Assembly: GCF_002913225.1 (NCBI RefSeq)
Contig: NZ_PPAW01000072.1
Coordinates: 1 to 64,000, forward strand
DNA: 64,000 nucleotides
Direction of reading: 5' to 3'
From: Campylobacter concisus
GTDB taxonomy: Bacteria; Campylobacterota; Campylobacteria; Campylobacterales; Campylobacteraceae
Each line of letters starts with the position of its first letter. The first letter of the stretch is position 1. Below, in pieces: positions 28,201 through 36,292 of the stretch. The translations under genes and the position numbers were made by a program. Below the pieces are notes generated by a model, which was not told where the DNA came from, made no database searches, and was given only the letters and a program-made list of their open reading frames with translations.

Positions 28201-28362
28201 TTGAATGAGCGCAAACCAGCCAGCCCCATAAACATAGTACCAAGCTGCTTCGGTGCTGGTTTTGCTCTCTATTATTGTGGCGGCTCCGCTAGCTACGGCA
28301 AAGATTATCATCAAAACGATAGCTGAGCCCATACTTAAAAATAATGTTTTTGGATTTAACAT
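25267..28362 (-). CDS. ccsBA: Fused cytochrome c synthase CcsBA (system II)
   Basis: A 1031-residue protein joining CcsB (ResB, residues about 1-440, with a large periplasmic domain) to CcsA (ResC, about 700-1031). The CcsA part carries the heme-handling WWD-type motif (WGRYWGWDSKETWAL at about 925-940) and conserved His for heme. It moves heme across the inner membrane and attaches it to CxxCH motifs of apocytochromes. Single-chain CcsBA is typical of Campylobacter and Helicobacter. It precedes the small membrane protein gene and follows a cytochrome c gene. Confidence 0.95.
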   Translation of the reverse strand: MLNPKTLFLSMGSAIVLMIIFAVASGAATIIESKTSTEAAWYYVYGAGWFALIQLLLGINLAFNIFRYNLIDPKKLPSLIFHLGFIIILIGAGITRYLGFEADMHIRENTASNVVSTKVSYINLTALNDKGEEISSAMPLGLADVKKGFDLKLKTADGEASLKFKEFVPNASYKFVNDDSGKPVVEFVVSNESESEEIFLLEEEEARVGDISFIFNAKPDENKKYVLFRLNDGNFTVTSSVDLSKFTMADSSKTELKAGSVNEFGTGSLYTISNINFAPRLVSAHATRKLVSSKDSEFNALIAELNYKGESREMHVFYNLMEPSRIAVAGQKFNASWGAQQIKLPFSLYLKDFELKRYPGSNSPMSYSSEVVVKDGTNDPGFDYRIYMNHVLDYDGYRFFQSSYDTDEKGTILSVNKDPGKIPTYIGYFLLGLGFLLNVINPNSRFRKLAKLIDNESTKSGKKVAALIAVLLLGLNFSPLKAEDFLPHISKEHADKLARLIVQSPDGRMKPFDTLSKEVLNKIHRGESIGSLNSNQAMLSIMVTPDFWRNEKIIALGQSKELKKELDVDENARYASFDEFFKATKDGGSEYKLTKFAEIANRKHPGSRNTFDKDVIKIDERLNVFYMIFIGEIFKIFPKQDDPSNSWYSPASAMMYFSPKEAELVVGMMREYFSAVDAATKDNDWSKADAALEKISAYQHKYGSAVMPSEKKIDIEILFNKFQVFDRLTPIYLLAGLALLLFVFVKMLAPKVQINGIVKAVYIINLLAFLAHTAGLGLRWYIAEHAPWSNAYESMVYIAWALGLSGIIFAKRSPIALALTSILAGVTLFVAHLSWMDPQITTLVPVLQSYWLTIHVSIITASYGFLGLCSLLGGFTLLLIILQNKKKSNAEIARNITEATRINEMAMILGLSLLTLGNFLGGVWANESWGRYWGWDSKETWALVSILVYAAVLHMRFIPKLNNQYAFAVASFFAYWSIIMTYFGVNFYLAGMHSYAAGDPLPVPDFVWISIAIMIAMSVLAFTKRSLCIRL

Positions 28363-28407
28363 CTGCTTCCTTTTATTTATATTGTGGCAAAGCTACCGAA
28401 GTGAAAT

Positions 28408-28965
28408 TTATCTTAAATAACTGCCCTGCTTTGTTTCGGTTGAAACTGGTTTATTTTCATTTGTATCTTGATCTGCAAGTGCATCTTTGCCTTTTAGATA
28501 AGCTAGTATTGCACCTAGATCATTGTTTGAGATGATCTTAGCTTGGTTTTGCATTACGTTTTTACCGCTACCACCAAAGCTTGAGTCACTTCTATAAGAG
28601 ATGATGCTGTCTTCTATATCTTTAGCATCCATGTTTTTAAGTGGTGTTGAGCCAAATGGTCTTTTGTCTGCGCTTTCGCCATGGCAGCTAGCACATTGTT
28701 TCTCATAAAGCTCTTTTCCTAAAGAGACACTATATCTACCTTTTCTATCAACACCAAATTTTAAAATTCTATTGTCTTTATAGCGTCTTGGATCTTCATC
28801 GACATAGACATTTACTTTTTCATTTCTGTCATTAGCCTGCTTTTTTGCCATTTCGGCAAGCTCTTTACCAAACTCACCACGAGCCTCAATATAATAAACC
28901 TGAGAAGCTGCAAAAGCATTTGCCACCAAAAAACACGCCAAAAAAGAAATTTTAATATTTTTCAT
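28408..28965 (-). CDS. Periplasmic monoheme cytochrome c
   Basis: A 185-residue protein with a signal peptide (cleavage near ANAFA, residue 19), an uncharacterised segment with a DEDPRRYKDNR patch (about 50-70), and a class I cytochrome c domain. The heme motif is CASCH at about residues 92-96 and a Met in KNVMQNQAK may be the axial ligand. The C-terminal about 30 residues are polar. It carries electrons in the periplasm; its partner is unknown. It lies 45 bases upstream of ccsBA, which would mature it. Confidence 0.85.
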   Translation of the reverse strand: MKNIKISFLACFLVANAFAASQVYYIEARGEFGKELAEMAKKQANDRNEKVNVYVDEDPRRYKDNRILKFGVDRKGRYSVSLGKELYEKQCASCHGESADKRPFGSTPLKNMDAKDIEDSIISYRSDSSFGGSGKNVMQNQAKIISNNDLGAILAYLKGKDALADQDTNENKPVSTETKQGSYLR

Positions 28966-28989
28966 GAGTTTCCTTGAAATTTTGCTCTA

Positions 28990-29030
28990 AATTTAAAAAT
29001 CCCGGATCAGATTGCTCCGACCTGGGATTA
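28990..29030 (-). terminator. Intrinsic terminator after the porin gene
   Basis: On the minus strand AATCCCAGGTC pairs with GATCCGGGATT (one mismatch, one wobble) and runs into TTTTTAAATTT. It is about 30 bases after the porin stop. Confidence 0.75.
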
Positions 29031-29058
29031 TATCATAAGTTGATTAACGAGCTATGAA

Positions 29059-30330
29059 TTAGAATGAGTATTTAGCTTCAAATCTGAACTGATCTTCTTT
29101 CTTTTTGTCTTGATCAGCAAATTTTGAAGTTTTGAATGCATAGTATGAGCTAAATTCTAGCTTTTTGCTATATTGATAAGCAAATCTTGGAGTGATCTCT
29201 TCAACTTTTTCTTTACCATTTTTGCCAACAGCTGCAGCATGTTTAATATGACCTTTTATGTAATCTGCACCAACTGTAAATTTATCAAATGTATATCCAG
29301 CTGTAGCATATATCAAATTAGCTTTACCGTCAGCCCAAGTTGGATCAAGTGTAAGCTCACCTACATCTATTAGGCCACCTTTATCTTCAAAAACAAAAGA
29401 TGTTACACCTTTATCTTGAACTTTCCAGCCCATATAACCTAATCTTGCGTCAAGACCAAATAGTGAAGCTGTAAGTTCACCAGCATAGAAGTTACCATCA
29501 TTGTAGTTTGCAACGCCATTAGATGCATCTATGCTTTTAGATAAAGGCGCAAATGATTTTGCATCTATATCTGCATTGCTATTTACATAGTTGATTCTAC
29601 CACCTAAGCTAACATCGTCACTGATGGCAAAATTTGCAGAAACATCAGCAGCAAGAAGATCAGCTAGGTTTGTTAGACTACCATACCATAGTTGGAAGTT
29701 AATAGGATCGTATGAGCCAATAACAGCTGCAGCATATAGATTGCCAACATCATAAGCTTCAAGCGATCTTACACCTTTTGTTATTTCGTATAAAGTGCCA
29801 TCACTCTCATCTTCGTTGTCTTCGATAGCATCAAAAGCTGCTGCTGCTAAAGTAAGACCTTCTATATCTTGGTTTACTACCTTAATACCTGTTCCTACAG
29901 CATCATCAGTAAAGTATGAACCTATAACTTGTTTACCAGCTGTTACAGTAGTGCCACCAATCTTATAACCAAGATAGAATTGATAAACATTAAAGGCTGT
30001 TGTTGTATCTGTTTTATCTGTACCTTTGCCTGCATTATCGCCTGAACCATCAGCTTTATTGTATCTTAAGCCAATAACGCCATAAAAATTATCATCGATC
30101 GCAGCTTTAAAGTCAGTGATCATTCTAAATCCATGACCTGCTTCATTTCTGTCTTCTGCTGGTGTCGCATAAGCATTAGCACTCTTATCTCTAGTATTTG
30201 TATATCTATATCTTGCAAATCCTGAAAGATCTACGTTTTTTATAGCTTCTTCAAGTGGAGTAGCACTTGCTACACTTGAAAATGCGCCTAAAGCAACCAA
30301 AGCGGCTAAACTAATTTTTGTTAGTTTCAT
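29059..30330 (-). CDS. porA: Major outer-membrane porin (Campylobacter MOMP family)
   Basis: A protein of about 423 residues from ATG 30330, chosen because AAAAGGAGAAAAA lies just upstream; an earlier in-frame start at 30372 has no ribosome site and sits in the promoter. The signal peptide is MKLTKISLAALVALGAFSSV with cleavage near ASA. The body has the alternating strands, Gly/Tyr-rich turns (YKIGGTTVTAGKQ) and C-terminal aromatic strand (FRFEAKYSF) of a beta-barrel, and it matches the Campylobacter MOMP layout. It is the main diffusion pore and a surface antigen. A clear -10 and 11-base-phased repeats lie upstream. Confidence 0.92.
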   Translation of the reverse strand: MKLTKISLAALVALGAFSSVASATPLEEAIKNVDLSGFARYRYTNTRDKSANAYATPAEDRNEAGHGFRMITDFKAAIDDNFYGVIGLRYNKADGSGDNAGKGTDKTDTTTAFNVYQFYLGYKIGGTTVTAGKQVIGSYFTDDAVGTGIKVVNQDIEGLTLAAAAFDAIEDNEDESDGTLYEITKGVRSLEAYDVGNLYAAAVIGSYDPINFQLWYGSLTNLADLLAADVSANFAISDDVSLGGRINYVNSNADIDAKSFAPLSKSIDASNGVANYNDGNFYAGELTASLFGLDARLGYMGWKVQDKGVTSFVFEDKGGLIDVGELTLDPTWADGKANLIYATAGYTFDKFTVGADYIKGHIKHAAAVGKNGKEKVEEITPRFAYQYSKKLEFSSYYAFKTSKFADQDKKKEDQFRFEAKYSF

Positions 30331-30361
30331 TTTTTCTCCTTTTAAGGTTTTTGTGTTGACG

Positions 30362-30367
30362 ATTATA
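30362..30367 (-). promoter_or_regulatory. porA -10 element
   Basis: TATAAT on the minus strand, within the palindrome GATTATAATC, about 32 bases upstream of the start codon. It fits the Campylobacter sigma-70 pattern. Confidence 0.65.
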
Positions 30368-30419
30368 ATCAATAAATTTTAAGATGAAGCTTAAAAAATC
30401 ATAAAATTTTGCATTTTTG

Positions 30420-30438
30420 TTACCGATCGTTTACCGAT
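30420..30438. repeat. 11-base-phased direct repeat upstream of porA
   Basis: TTACCGAT occurs at 30420-30427 and again at 30431-30438, one helical turn apart, about 53 bases upstream of the -10. This is the shape of a regulator site of the OmpR/PhoB type, but I cannot name the protein. Confidence 0.4.
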
Positions 30439-30500
30439 TTTGACCAAAAAGAGGTATATTTTGATAATTTATCTTTCGCAAATGAGACTTTAAAAAGGAG

Positions 30501-30535
30501 GATAAAAAGAAAAAGGGGCCGTTGCTTTGCCCCTT
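30501..30535 (-). terminator. Intrinsic terminator of the lipoprotein gene
   Basis: On the minus strand AAGGGGC (30535-30529) pairs with GCCCCTT (30519-30513) and is followed by TTTCTTTTT. It lies about 65 bases past the stop of the gene at 30599. Confidence 0.85.
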
Positions 30536-30598
30536 AAAAGGAGTTCTAGTTTTGATTGCTGATGAAATTATATATGCTGGCAGTAAATCAACGGTAAT

Positions 30599-31036
30599 CT
30601 AAAAAGAAATTTTCTCCTCTTTTGGTACTTCGATATTTGTTTTTATATTTTTTCTTTTTACAACTACTTCATTTTGTGGTTTTCTTATGCCATTATATGC
30701 ACCCCTAGAGCCGCCCTCTTTTATAAGAAGCATGTCTATGAGCTTATCTGCGTAAAAAGTCGCATAGACAAGATCGCCCTTATCGTAATAATATCTGTTT
30801 GCACAAAAATTTGCTTTGTTTAGTTTGTGATTTTTCACATCGCTGGCTACTATCTCGTAGCAGTATTTCGAATCTTTATAGCTGACATCTTTTATGAAGC
30901 CTTTGATGGAGCTTTTTGCAGGTGTAGTTTTAGTAGCTTGCCTTGGTTGCTTGCGGACTGGTGGATTATCATCAAAAAATGAACATCCCAAAAACATAGT
31001 GGCTACTGCTAGAGGAAGTAAAATTTTAGCTTTCAT
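30599..31036 (-). CDS. Small lipoprotein of unknown function
   Basis: A 145-residue protein with a lipobox (MFLGC, Cys18). The mature N-terminus is basic and Pro-rich. The central part has three Cys and a YYYDKGDLVYATFY segment. The C-terminus is basic (VVVKRKNIKT). It is probably anchored to a membrane in the periplasm. No family is recognised. It has its own terminator and a leader of about 100 bases from the gene upstream. Confidence 0.7.
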   Translation of the reverse strand: MKAKILLPLAVATMFLGCSFFDDNPPVRKQPRQATKTTPAKSSIKGFIKDVSYKDSKYCYEIVASDVKNHKLNKANFCANRYYYDKGDLVYATFYADKLIDMLLIKEGGSRGAYNGIRKPQNEVVVKRKNIKTNIEVPKEEKISF

Positions 31037-31134
31037 CTTTTCTCCTTAATATAAAGAGCAAAGTATAGCTTTTAAGATTAAATAAAATTTGAGAGTTTTT
31101 AAAATTTGAGTTTTGTGCTTACATTAATATATTT

Positions 31135-31163
31135 AAATTTCTTGGGAGAGTCCCAAGAAATTT
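31135..31163 (-). terminator. Perfect 13-bp hairpin at the end of the 31.2-kb gene
   Basis: AAATTTCTTGGGA (31135-31147) and TCCCAAGAAATTT (31151-31163) are perfect complements around GAG. Two bases of the stop codon are inside the stem. The T-run beyond it is short (ATTTAAATAT). Confidence 0.75.
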
Positions 31164-31749
31164 AAGCTGATACATTTAAGACGTTACCACCAAGCTCGGC
31201 GATCTTTTTGTCAAGCGTCTCAAGCGTCTTTTCGATAGTCTTTTGTGAAATTTCAGGTAGCTCTCCGCCCCAAATTTTCTTTGCGTCCTCAAAGCCCTTT
31301 GCCACGCCCTCTCTACCAGCTTTTAGCTTCTCGATATCATCTCCTGCGCCATTTAGCACAAAGCCAGCTATCCTCTCGGCTGTATTCGCAATGCCAAAAA
31401 AGCCATTTTCACTAACTAGCTCACTCGCCTCATCGCTGCTTAGCTCTCCTATAGCTTTGCCATCGTAGCCGATACTTGCTAGATCAAGGCCGGATAAAAT
31501 TTCAGATAAATTTTCAGGTACGTTAAAGCTTAGACCACCTTGTGCTAGTAAATTTGAGCTAGCGCTTTGAGTGATCTCTTTTTGATACTGCAAAAAATAG
31601 CTATTTGAGATCTCTTTTGCGCTTAAATTTGAAACCTCGGGCTGCTTTTTAGAAACCTCTTTTTCATCTTTGTGAAGTGAAATTTCTGATTTTACATTTT
31701 CTTTTACACTTGAAGTGTTGTATGAGCTTACGATTTGACTGATTTGCAT
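31162..31749 (-). CDS. Campylobacterota protein of unknown function
   Basis: A 195-residue soluble protein. It begins MQISQIVSSYN, with a Lys/Ser-rich N-terminal third and a helical C-terminal half with GDDIEKLKAGREGVAKGFE. I recall similar proteins in Campylobacterota being labelled hydrogenase-4 component G, but no membrane segment, cofactor site or hydrogenase gene supports that name here. No signal peptide is evident. It stands alone between two terminators. Confidence 0.65.
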   Translation of the reverse strand: MQISQIVSSYNTSSVKENVKSEISLHKDEKEVSKKQPEVSNLSAKEISNSYFLQYQKEITQSASSNLLAQGGLSFNVPENLSEILSGLDLASIGYDGKAIGELSSDEASELVSENGFFGIANTAERIAGFVLNGAGDDIEKLKAGREGVAKGFEDAKKIWGGELPEISQKTIEKTLETLDKKIAELGGNVLNVSA

Positions 31750-31810
31750 ATTTGGCTCCTATAAGTTTATAAAAACTATATCGCCAAAAGGTAGAATTTA
31801 TTTAGGGTAA

Positions 31811-31828
31811 AGCGGGAGAGCTCCCGCT
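31811..31828 (-). terminator. Terminator-like hairpin after dps
   Basis: AGCGGGAG (31811-31818) and CTCCCGCT (31821-31828) are perfect complements around AG. It starts five bases after the dps stop. The following sequence has only a weak T-run. Confidence 0.6.
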
Positions 31829-31832
31829 GTGA

Positions 31833-32267
31833 TTATTTGCCAAGTGTTGCGTTTAGCATCCAGATGGCTTTTTCAAATTTCGCTATTTGATCTTGCGCGT
31901 ACATCTGAGTTGTTGTGTCGCCCTCTGCAAGCTCATCAAGCTTTTTAAATTCGCCTAAAAGATGCTTGTAGTCAGCCAAAACGATCTCTAAAACTTCAGT
32001 CGGAGTGTAGCTCTCTTTTGGCTCATGCTTGATGTGAGCGACTTTTGCTAGCTCCTCAGCCTTGACAATAGGTCTGCCACCAAGCATAAGAGCTCTCTCA
32101 GCTGCGTCATCAAAAATCTCACTCATATCCTCATAAGCTTTTTCAGTATATTCGTGGACGCTAAAAAATTGAATACCTTTTACATTCCAGTGAAGATCAT
32201 GAAATTTAATGTAAAGTGCATTCGCATCAGCCTGAATTGTGTTTAACTGTAAAATAACTTTTGACAT
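31833..32267 (-). CDS. dps: Dps-type iron-storage, DNA-protecting ferritin
   Basis: A 144-residue Dps protein. It has the inter-subunit ferroxidase signature: FHDLHWNVKG, then FSVHEYTEKAY and DDAAERAL, giving the two His, Asp and Glu ligands. Dps forms a 12-mer that oxidises Fe(II) with hydrogen peroxide and stores it, protecting DNA from hydroxyl radicals. The N-terminus is short, so DNA binding by a Lys tail is not obvious. A -10 and phased repeats lie upstream. Confidence 0.94.
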   Translation of the reverse strand: MSKVILQLNTIQADANALYIKFHDLHWNVKGIQFFSVHEYTEKAYEDMSEIFDDAAERALMLGGRPIVKAEELAKVAHIKHEPKESYTPTEVLEIVLADYKHLLGEFKKLDELAEGDTTTQMYAQDQIAKFEKAIWMLNATLGK

Positions 32268-32302
32268 TTGTGTCTCCTTTTTTATTATTTAAATGTGGTG
32301 AA

Positions 32303-32337
32303 ATTATATGTAGTTAGAGTTAATCACTGGTTAATCA
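32303..32337 (-). promoter_or_regulatory. dps promoter with 11-base-phased direct repeats
   Basis: TATAAT on the minus strand occupies 32308-32303. Upstream, in the -35 region, TGATTAAC occurs twice (32337-32330 and 32326-32319), one helical turn apart. Tandem TTAA-type half sites with an 11-base period resemble sites of the CosR/HsrA (HP1043) regulators. C. jejuni dps is reported to be under CosR; that the same holds here is inference. Confidence 0.5.
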
Positions 32338-32420
32338 AATAATAAAATTTATTATTTAGTATAAATTTTGACTACAAAATAAATTTATCTTGTAGTCAAA
32401 TGTAGAATTTGGAGATTTGC

Positions 32421-32798
32421 TTATTTTTTATATGGCGTAGTTTTGTAGCCTTGCTCGATTAAACTACTCATGCCACCATCTAAATTTATAATCTTAAGAT
32501 CTGAATTATCTATCGCTGCAGCTGCTGCCGTGCTTCTTCTGCCACTTCTACAAATAAGTGCGATAGGCTTTTTGATATCAACCGCCTTTGAAAGCTCATC
32601 TAAAAATGCACTCTTGTTACTTGGATCAAAAGTGATGGTCTTCGCACCAGCTATGATGCCAGTCTCTTGCCACTCAGATGGAGTTCTAATATCGACAATC
32701 TGATCATATTTTTTGATCTCATCTGGGCTTATATTAACAGTTTTAACATCGGCTGACAACATACAACAAACGGCTCCTAAAAGTAAAAATTTTTTCAT
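32421..32798 (-). CDS. Periplasmic rhodanese-like protein
   Basis: A 125-residue protein with a signal peptide (MKKFLLLGAVCCMLSA) and one rhodanese domain. The active-site loop CRSGRRS (about residues 84-90) has the catalytic Cys, and DIRTPSEW at about 36-43 and the INLDGGM motif are conserved. Rhodaneses carry sulfur as a persulfide; the periplasmic location suggests sulfide/thiosulfate handling or redox repair. It is a stand-alone gene. A 220-base AT-rich region with no gene separates it from tRNA-Arg. Confidence 0.85.
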   Translation of the reverse strand: MKKFLLLGAVCCMLSADVKTVNISPDEIKKYDQIVDIRTPSEWQETGIIAGAKTITFDPSNKSAFLDELSKAVDIKKPIALICRSGRRSTAAAAAIDNSDLKIINLDGGMSSLIEQGYKTTPYKK

Positions 32799-33021
32799 CT
32801 ACTCTCCTTAAATAAATTTTTGAAATGTTAGCATGGATTATTAAATATATAAAATTTTTGTTGATAAATTTTATTGATAATAAGGTCATACAAATAATTC
32901 ATTAAAAAAATAAATTTATTTATATGCCAAAGATAACTACTTATAAAAATAAGAATTCTAAATATAAATGATTAAAAGCACTCTATAAAAGATTGTTATT
33001 GCATGGTATTAAAAGCATGAG

Positions 33022-33098
33022 TGGTGTCCCCAGCGAGGTTCGAACTCACGACCTCAGAATTAGGAATTCTGCGCTCTATCCAGCTGAGCTATGAGGAC
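33022..33098 (-). tRNA. tRNA-Arg (CCT anticodon)
   Basis: 77 bases including an encoded CCA. All four arms fold: acceptor GTCCTCA..., D-loop AGCTCAGCTGGATAGAGC, anticodon loop TTCCTAA giving CCT, and T-arm GTTCGAA. It reads rare AGG codons. Confidence 0.95.
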
Positions 33099-33130
33099 AA
33101 ATTTATAAGATAGTTAAATTTTTATCCGAG

Positions 33131-33164
33131 TAGTTAAATTTTAAAGGGCAGATCGCTCTGCCCT
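33131..33164 (-). terminator. Intrinsic terminator after fusA
   Basis: AGGGCAGA (33145-33152) and TCTGCCCT (33157-33164) are perfect complements around TCGC; on the minus strand TTAAAATTT follows. It lies between fusA and tRNA-Arg and would separate the str operon from the tRNA. Confidence 0.8.
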
Positions 33165-33176
33165 ATTTTTGGCTAA

Positions 33177-35255
33177 TTAGCCATTTCTCTTTTTAATGAT
33201 CTCTTCACTTACGTTTTTAGGAACTTCTTCGTAGTGATCAAATTCCATAGAGTAAGTCGCACGACCTTGAGTCATTGAGCGAAGATCTGTTGAGTAGCCA
33301 AACATTTGAGCTAGCGGACAATAAGCTGCAATGATTTTTACACCATTTCTATCATCCATTGAATTTACTTGGCCACGGCGCTTATTGAGGTCACCAATAA
33401 CATCACCCATATACTCTTCTGGAGTCTCGACTTCAACTTTCATCATAGGCTCAAGGATAACCGCACCTGCTTTTCTAGCGCCCTCTTTAAAGCCCATTGA
33501 AGCAGCAAGTTTAAATGCCATTTCAGATGAGTCAACTTCGTGGTAACTACCATCGAAAAGTGTAACTTTAACATCTTCAACTGGATATCCAGCAAGAACA
33601 CCACTTTGAAGCGCTTCTTTACAACCTTTTTCAACAGCTGGGATGTACTCTTTTGGAACAACACCACCTTTGATATCGTTAACAAATTCAAATCCGCTAG
33701 CAGCTGGAAGTGGCTCGATGCGTAAGAATACGTGACCGTATTGACCACGACCACCTGATTGTTTAGCATACTTATACTCTTGTTCAACTGCCTTACGGAT
33801 AGTCTCGCGGTAAGCAACTTGTGGCTGACCAACTTCAGCATCAACTTTAAATTCGCGAAGCATACGATCAACAATGATCTCTAGGTGAAGCTCACCCATA
33901 CCGCTAATAATAGTTTGTCCGCTCTCTTCATCAGTGCTAACTCTAAAGCTTGGATCTTCTTGAGCTAGTTTTTGAAGAGCTATCGCCATCTTCTCTTGAT
34001 CTGCTTTTGTTTTTGGCTCAACTGCAACGCTAATAACTGGCTCTGGGAAGTCCATTCTCTCAAGGATAACTTTATCTTTTTCACTTGCGAGAGTATCGCC
34101 GGTTAGAGTATTTTTTAGACCAACAACAGCACCGATTTCACCAGCAAAAAGCTCAGTAATCTCTTCACGTTTATTTGAGTGCATTTTTAGTAAGCGGCCG
34201 ATTCTCTCTTTGCTGTCTTGAACTGTGTTGTAAGCGTAGCTACCACTTTCAAGGCTTCCTCTATAAACACGGATAAATGTTAGCTGTCCAACAAATGGGT
34301 CAGTCATAATCTTAAACGCAAGAGCGGCAAATTCGCCATCATCTGTACTTTCAACAGTCACTTCAGTACCATCTTCATAAACACCATTTATCGCTGCGAT
34401 CTCATCTGGAGCTGGTAAATAATCAACAACAGCATCAAGTAGAGGTTGGATGCCTTTGTTCTTAAACGCAGTTCCGCAAAGCATAGGTGTGATAGTCATT
34501 CTTAAGCAGCCTGCTTTTATACCTTTTTTGATCTCTTCTTCAGTTAGCTCTTCACCTGCAAAGAATTTCTCCATCAAGCTATCGTCTGTCTCAGAAACAG
34601 CTTCGATTAGTTTTGCGCGGTATTCTTCAGCTTTATCTTTAACTTCAGCCGGAATTTCTTCTTCTACATAGTCAGTTGGCTTTTTCTCGTCATTCCAAAC
34701 ATAAGCTTTCATTCTTACAAGATCAACCACACCTTTAAAGTTATCCTCTGCACCGATAGGAATTTGAATAGGTACTGGATTTGCTTTTAATCTTTCTCTG
34801 ATCTGCTCTTCAACTCTAAAGAAATTTGCACCAATTCTATCCATTTTATTGACAAAAACGATTCTTGGTACGTGATATTTATTTGCTTGTCTCCAAACAG
34901 TTTCAGACTGTGGCTGAACACCACCAACAGAACAAAATACCGCAACAGCACCGTCAAGAACACGCATAGAACGCTCAACTTCGATGGTAAAGTCAACGTG
35001 TCCCGGAGTGTCGATTAGGTTTACTTGATAACCCTTCCAAAACGCTGTAGTTGCAGCCGATGTAATAGTAATACCACGCTCTTTTTCTTGCTCCATCCAG
35101 TCCATAGTAGCAGCGCCATCATGAACCTCACCTATTTTATGGCTCATACCAGTGAAGAACAAAATTCTCTCACTGGTAGTTGTTTTTCCAGCATCAATGT
35201 GAGCCGCAATACCGATATTTCTTACCTTATGTAAAGGCGTTTTTCTCTCTGCCAT
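33177..35255 (-). CDS. fusA: Elongation factor G
   Basis: A 692-residue translational GTPase that drives translocation of tRNA and mRNA on the ribosome. G1 is AHIDAGKTT (about 18-26), followed by DTPGHVDFT and NKMDRIGAN. Domains II-V follow with the usual ends. Length is normal. It is the last gene of the rpsL-rpsG-fusA operon, 12 bases after rpsG, and has a strong terminator. Confidence 0.98.
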   Translation of the reverse strand: MAERKTPLHKVRNIGIAAHIDAGKTTTSERILFFTGMSHKIGEVHDGAATMDWMEQEKERGITITSAATTAFWKGYQVNLIDTPGHVDFTIEVERSMRVLDGAVAVFCSVGGVQPQSETVWRQANKYHVPRIVFVNKMDRIGANFFRVEEQIRERLKANPVPIQIPIGAEDNFKGVVDLVRMKAYVWNDEKKPTDYVEEEIPAEVKDKAEEYRAKLIEAVSETDDSLMEKFFAGEELTEEEIKKGIKAGCLRMTITPMLCGTAFKNKGIQPLLDAVVDYLPAPDEIAAINGVYEDGTEVTVESTDDGEFAALAFKIMTDPFVGQLTFIRVYRGSLESGSYAYNTVQDSKERIGRLLKMHSNKREEITELFAGEIGAVVGLKNTLTGDTLASEKDKVILERMDFPEPVISVAVEPKTKADQEKMAIALQKLAQEDPSFRVSTDEESGQTIISGMGELHLEIIVDRMLREFKVDAEVGQPQVAYRETIRKAVEQEYKYAKQSGGRGQYGHVFLRIEPLPAASGFEFVNDIKGGVVPKEYIPAVEKGCKEALQSGVLAGYPVEDVKVTLFDGSYHEVDSSEMAFKLAASMGFKEGARKAGAVILEPMMKVEVETPEEYMGDVIGDLNKRRGQVNSMDDRNGVKIIAAYCPLAQMFGYSTDLRSMTQGRATYSMEFDHYEEVPKNVSEEIIKKRNG

Positions 35256-35267
35256 ACTAATTCTTTC

Positions 35268-35759
<492 letters not shown>

Positions 35760-35816
35760 TTATGAAATTTTACTCAAACATTTGCAAATTTAAGCAACGT
35801 CTGCGAACCTAATTTT

Positions 35817-36212
35817 TTACTTTTTTGGAGCAGCAGCGCCAGCTTTAGGGCGTTTTGCACCATATTTAGAACGAGAAACTGTTCTTTTTGCAACACCAGC
35901 AGTATCAAGTGCGCCACGAACGATGTGATATTTAACACCTGGCAAGTCTTTAACCCTACCGCCGCGAACTAAAACTATACTGTGTTCTTGTAGGTTGTGA
36001 CCTTCACCGCCGATATAGCTGATGACTTCAAAACCGCTTGTAAGCCTAACTTTGGCAACTTTCCTCAAAGCTGAGTTTGGTTTTTTAGGAGTTGTAGTAT
36101 AAACCCTAGTGCAAACTCCTCTTCTTTGAGGGCACTCTTTTAACGCTGGAGATTTTGACTTAACAGTCACTTTCTTGCGTTCATTTCTGACCAATTGATT
36201 TATGGTTGGCAC
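35817..36212 (-). CDS. rpsL: 30S ribosomal protein S12
   Basis: About 131 residues from GTG 36212. AAAGGA sits six bases upstream, and translation from GTG gives [13 protein letters not shown] directly after Met, the standard S12 start; an in-frame ATG at 36227 would put five extra residues and destroy the ribosome site. S12 is part of the decoding centre. The Lys positions where streptomycin resistance arises (PKKPNS, RVKDLPG) are wild type. It is the first gene of the str operon. Confidence 0.96.
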   Translation of the reverse strand: MPTINQLVRNERKKVTVKSKSPALKECPQRRGVCTRVYTTTPKKPNSALRKVAKVRLTSGFEVISYIGGEGHNLQEHSIVLVRGGRVKDLPGVKYHIVRGALDTAGVAKRTVSRSKYGAKRPKAGAAAPKK

Positions 36213-36292
36213 AATAATTCCTTTCAACTAAATTTATTAAAAAGACCTAATTTTATTTAAAAAAAGCTTAAATAACGGTTAATAAGTTAGAC

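Noticed and set aside
30331-30372. Longer porin reading frame starting at 30372
   Set aside because: It would begin upstream of the -10 and lacks a ribosome site, while 30330 has AAGGAG and begins a signal peptide.
31162-31749. Name hydrogenase-4 component G
   Set aside because: No membrane segment, metal site or hydrogenase neighbour supports it.
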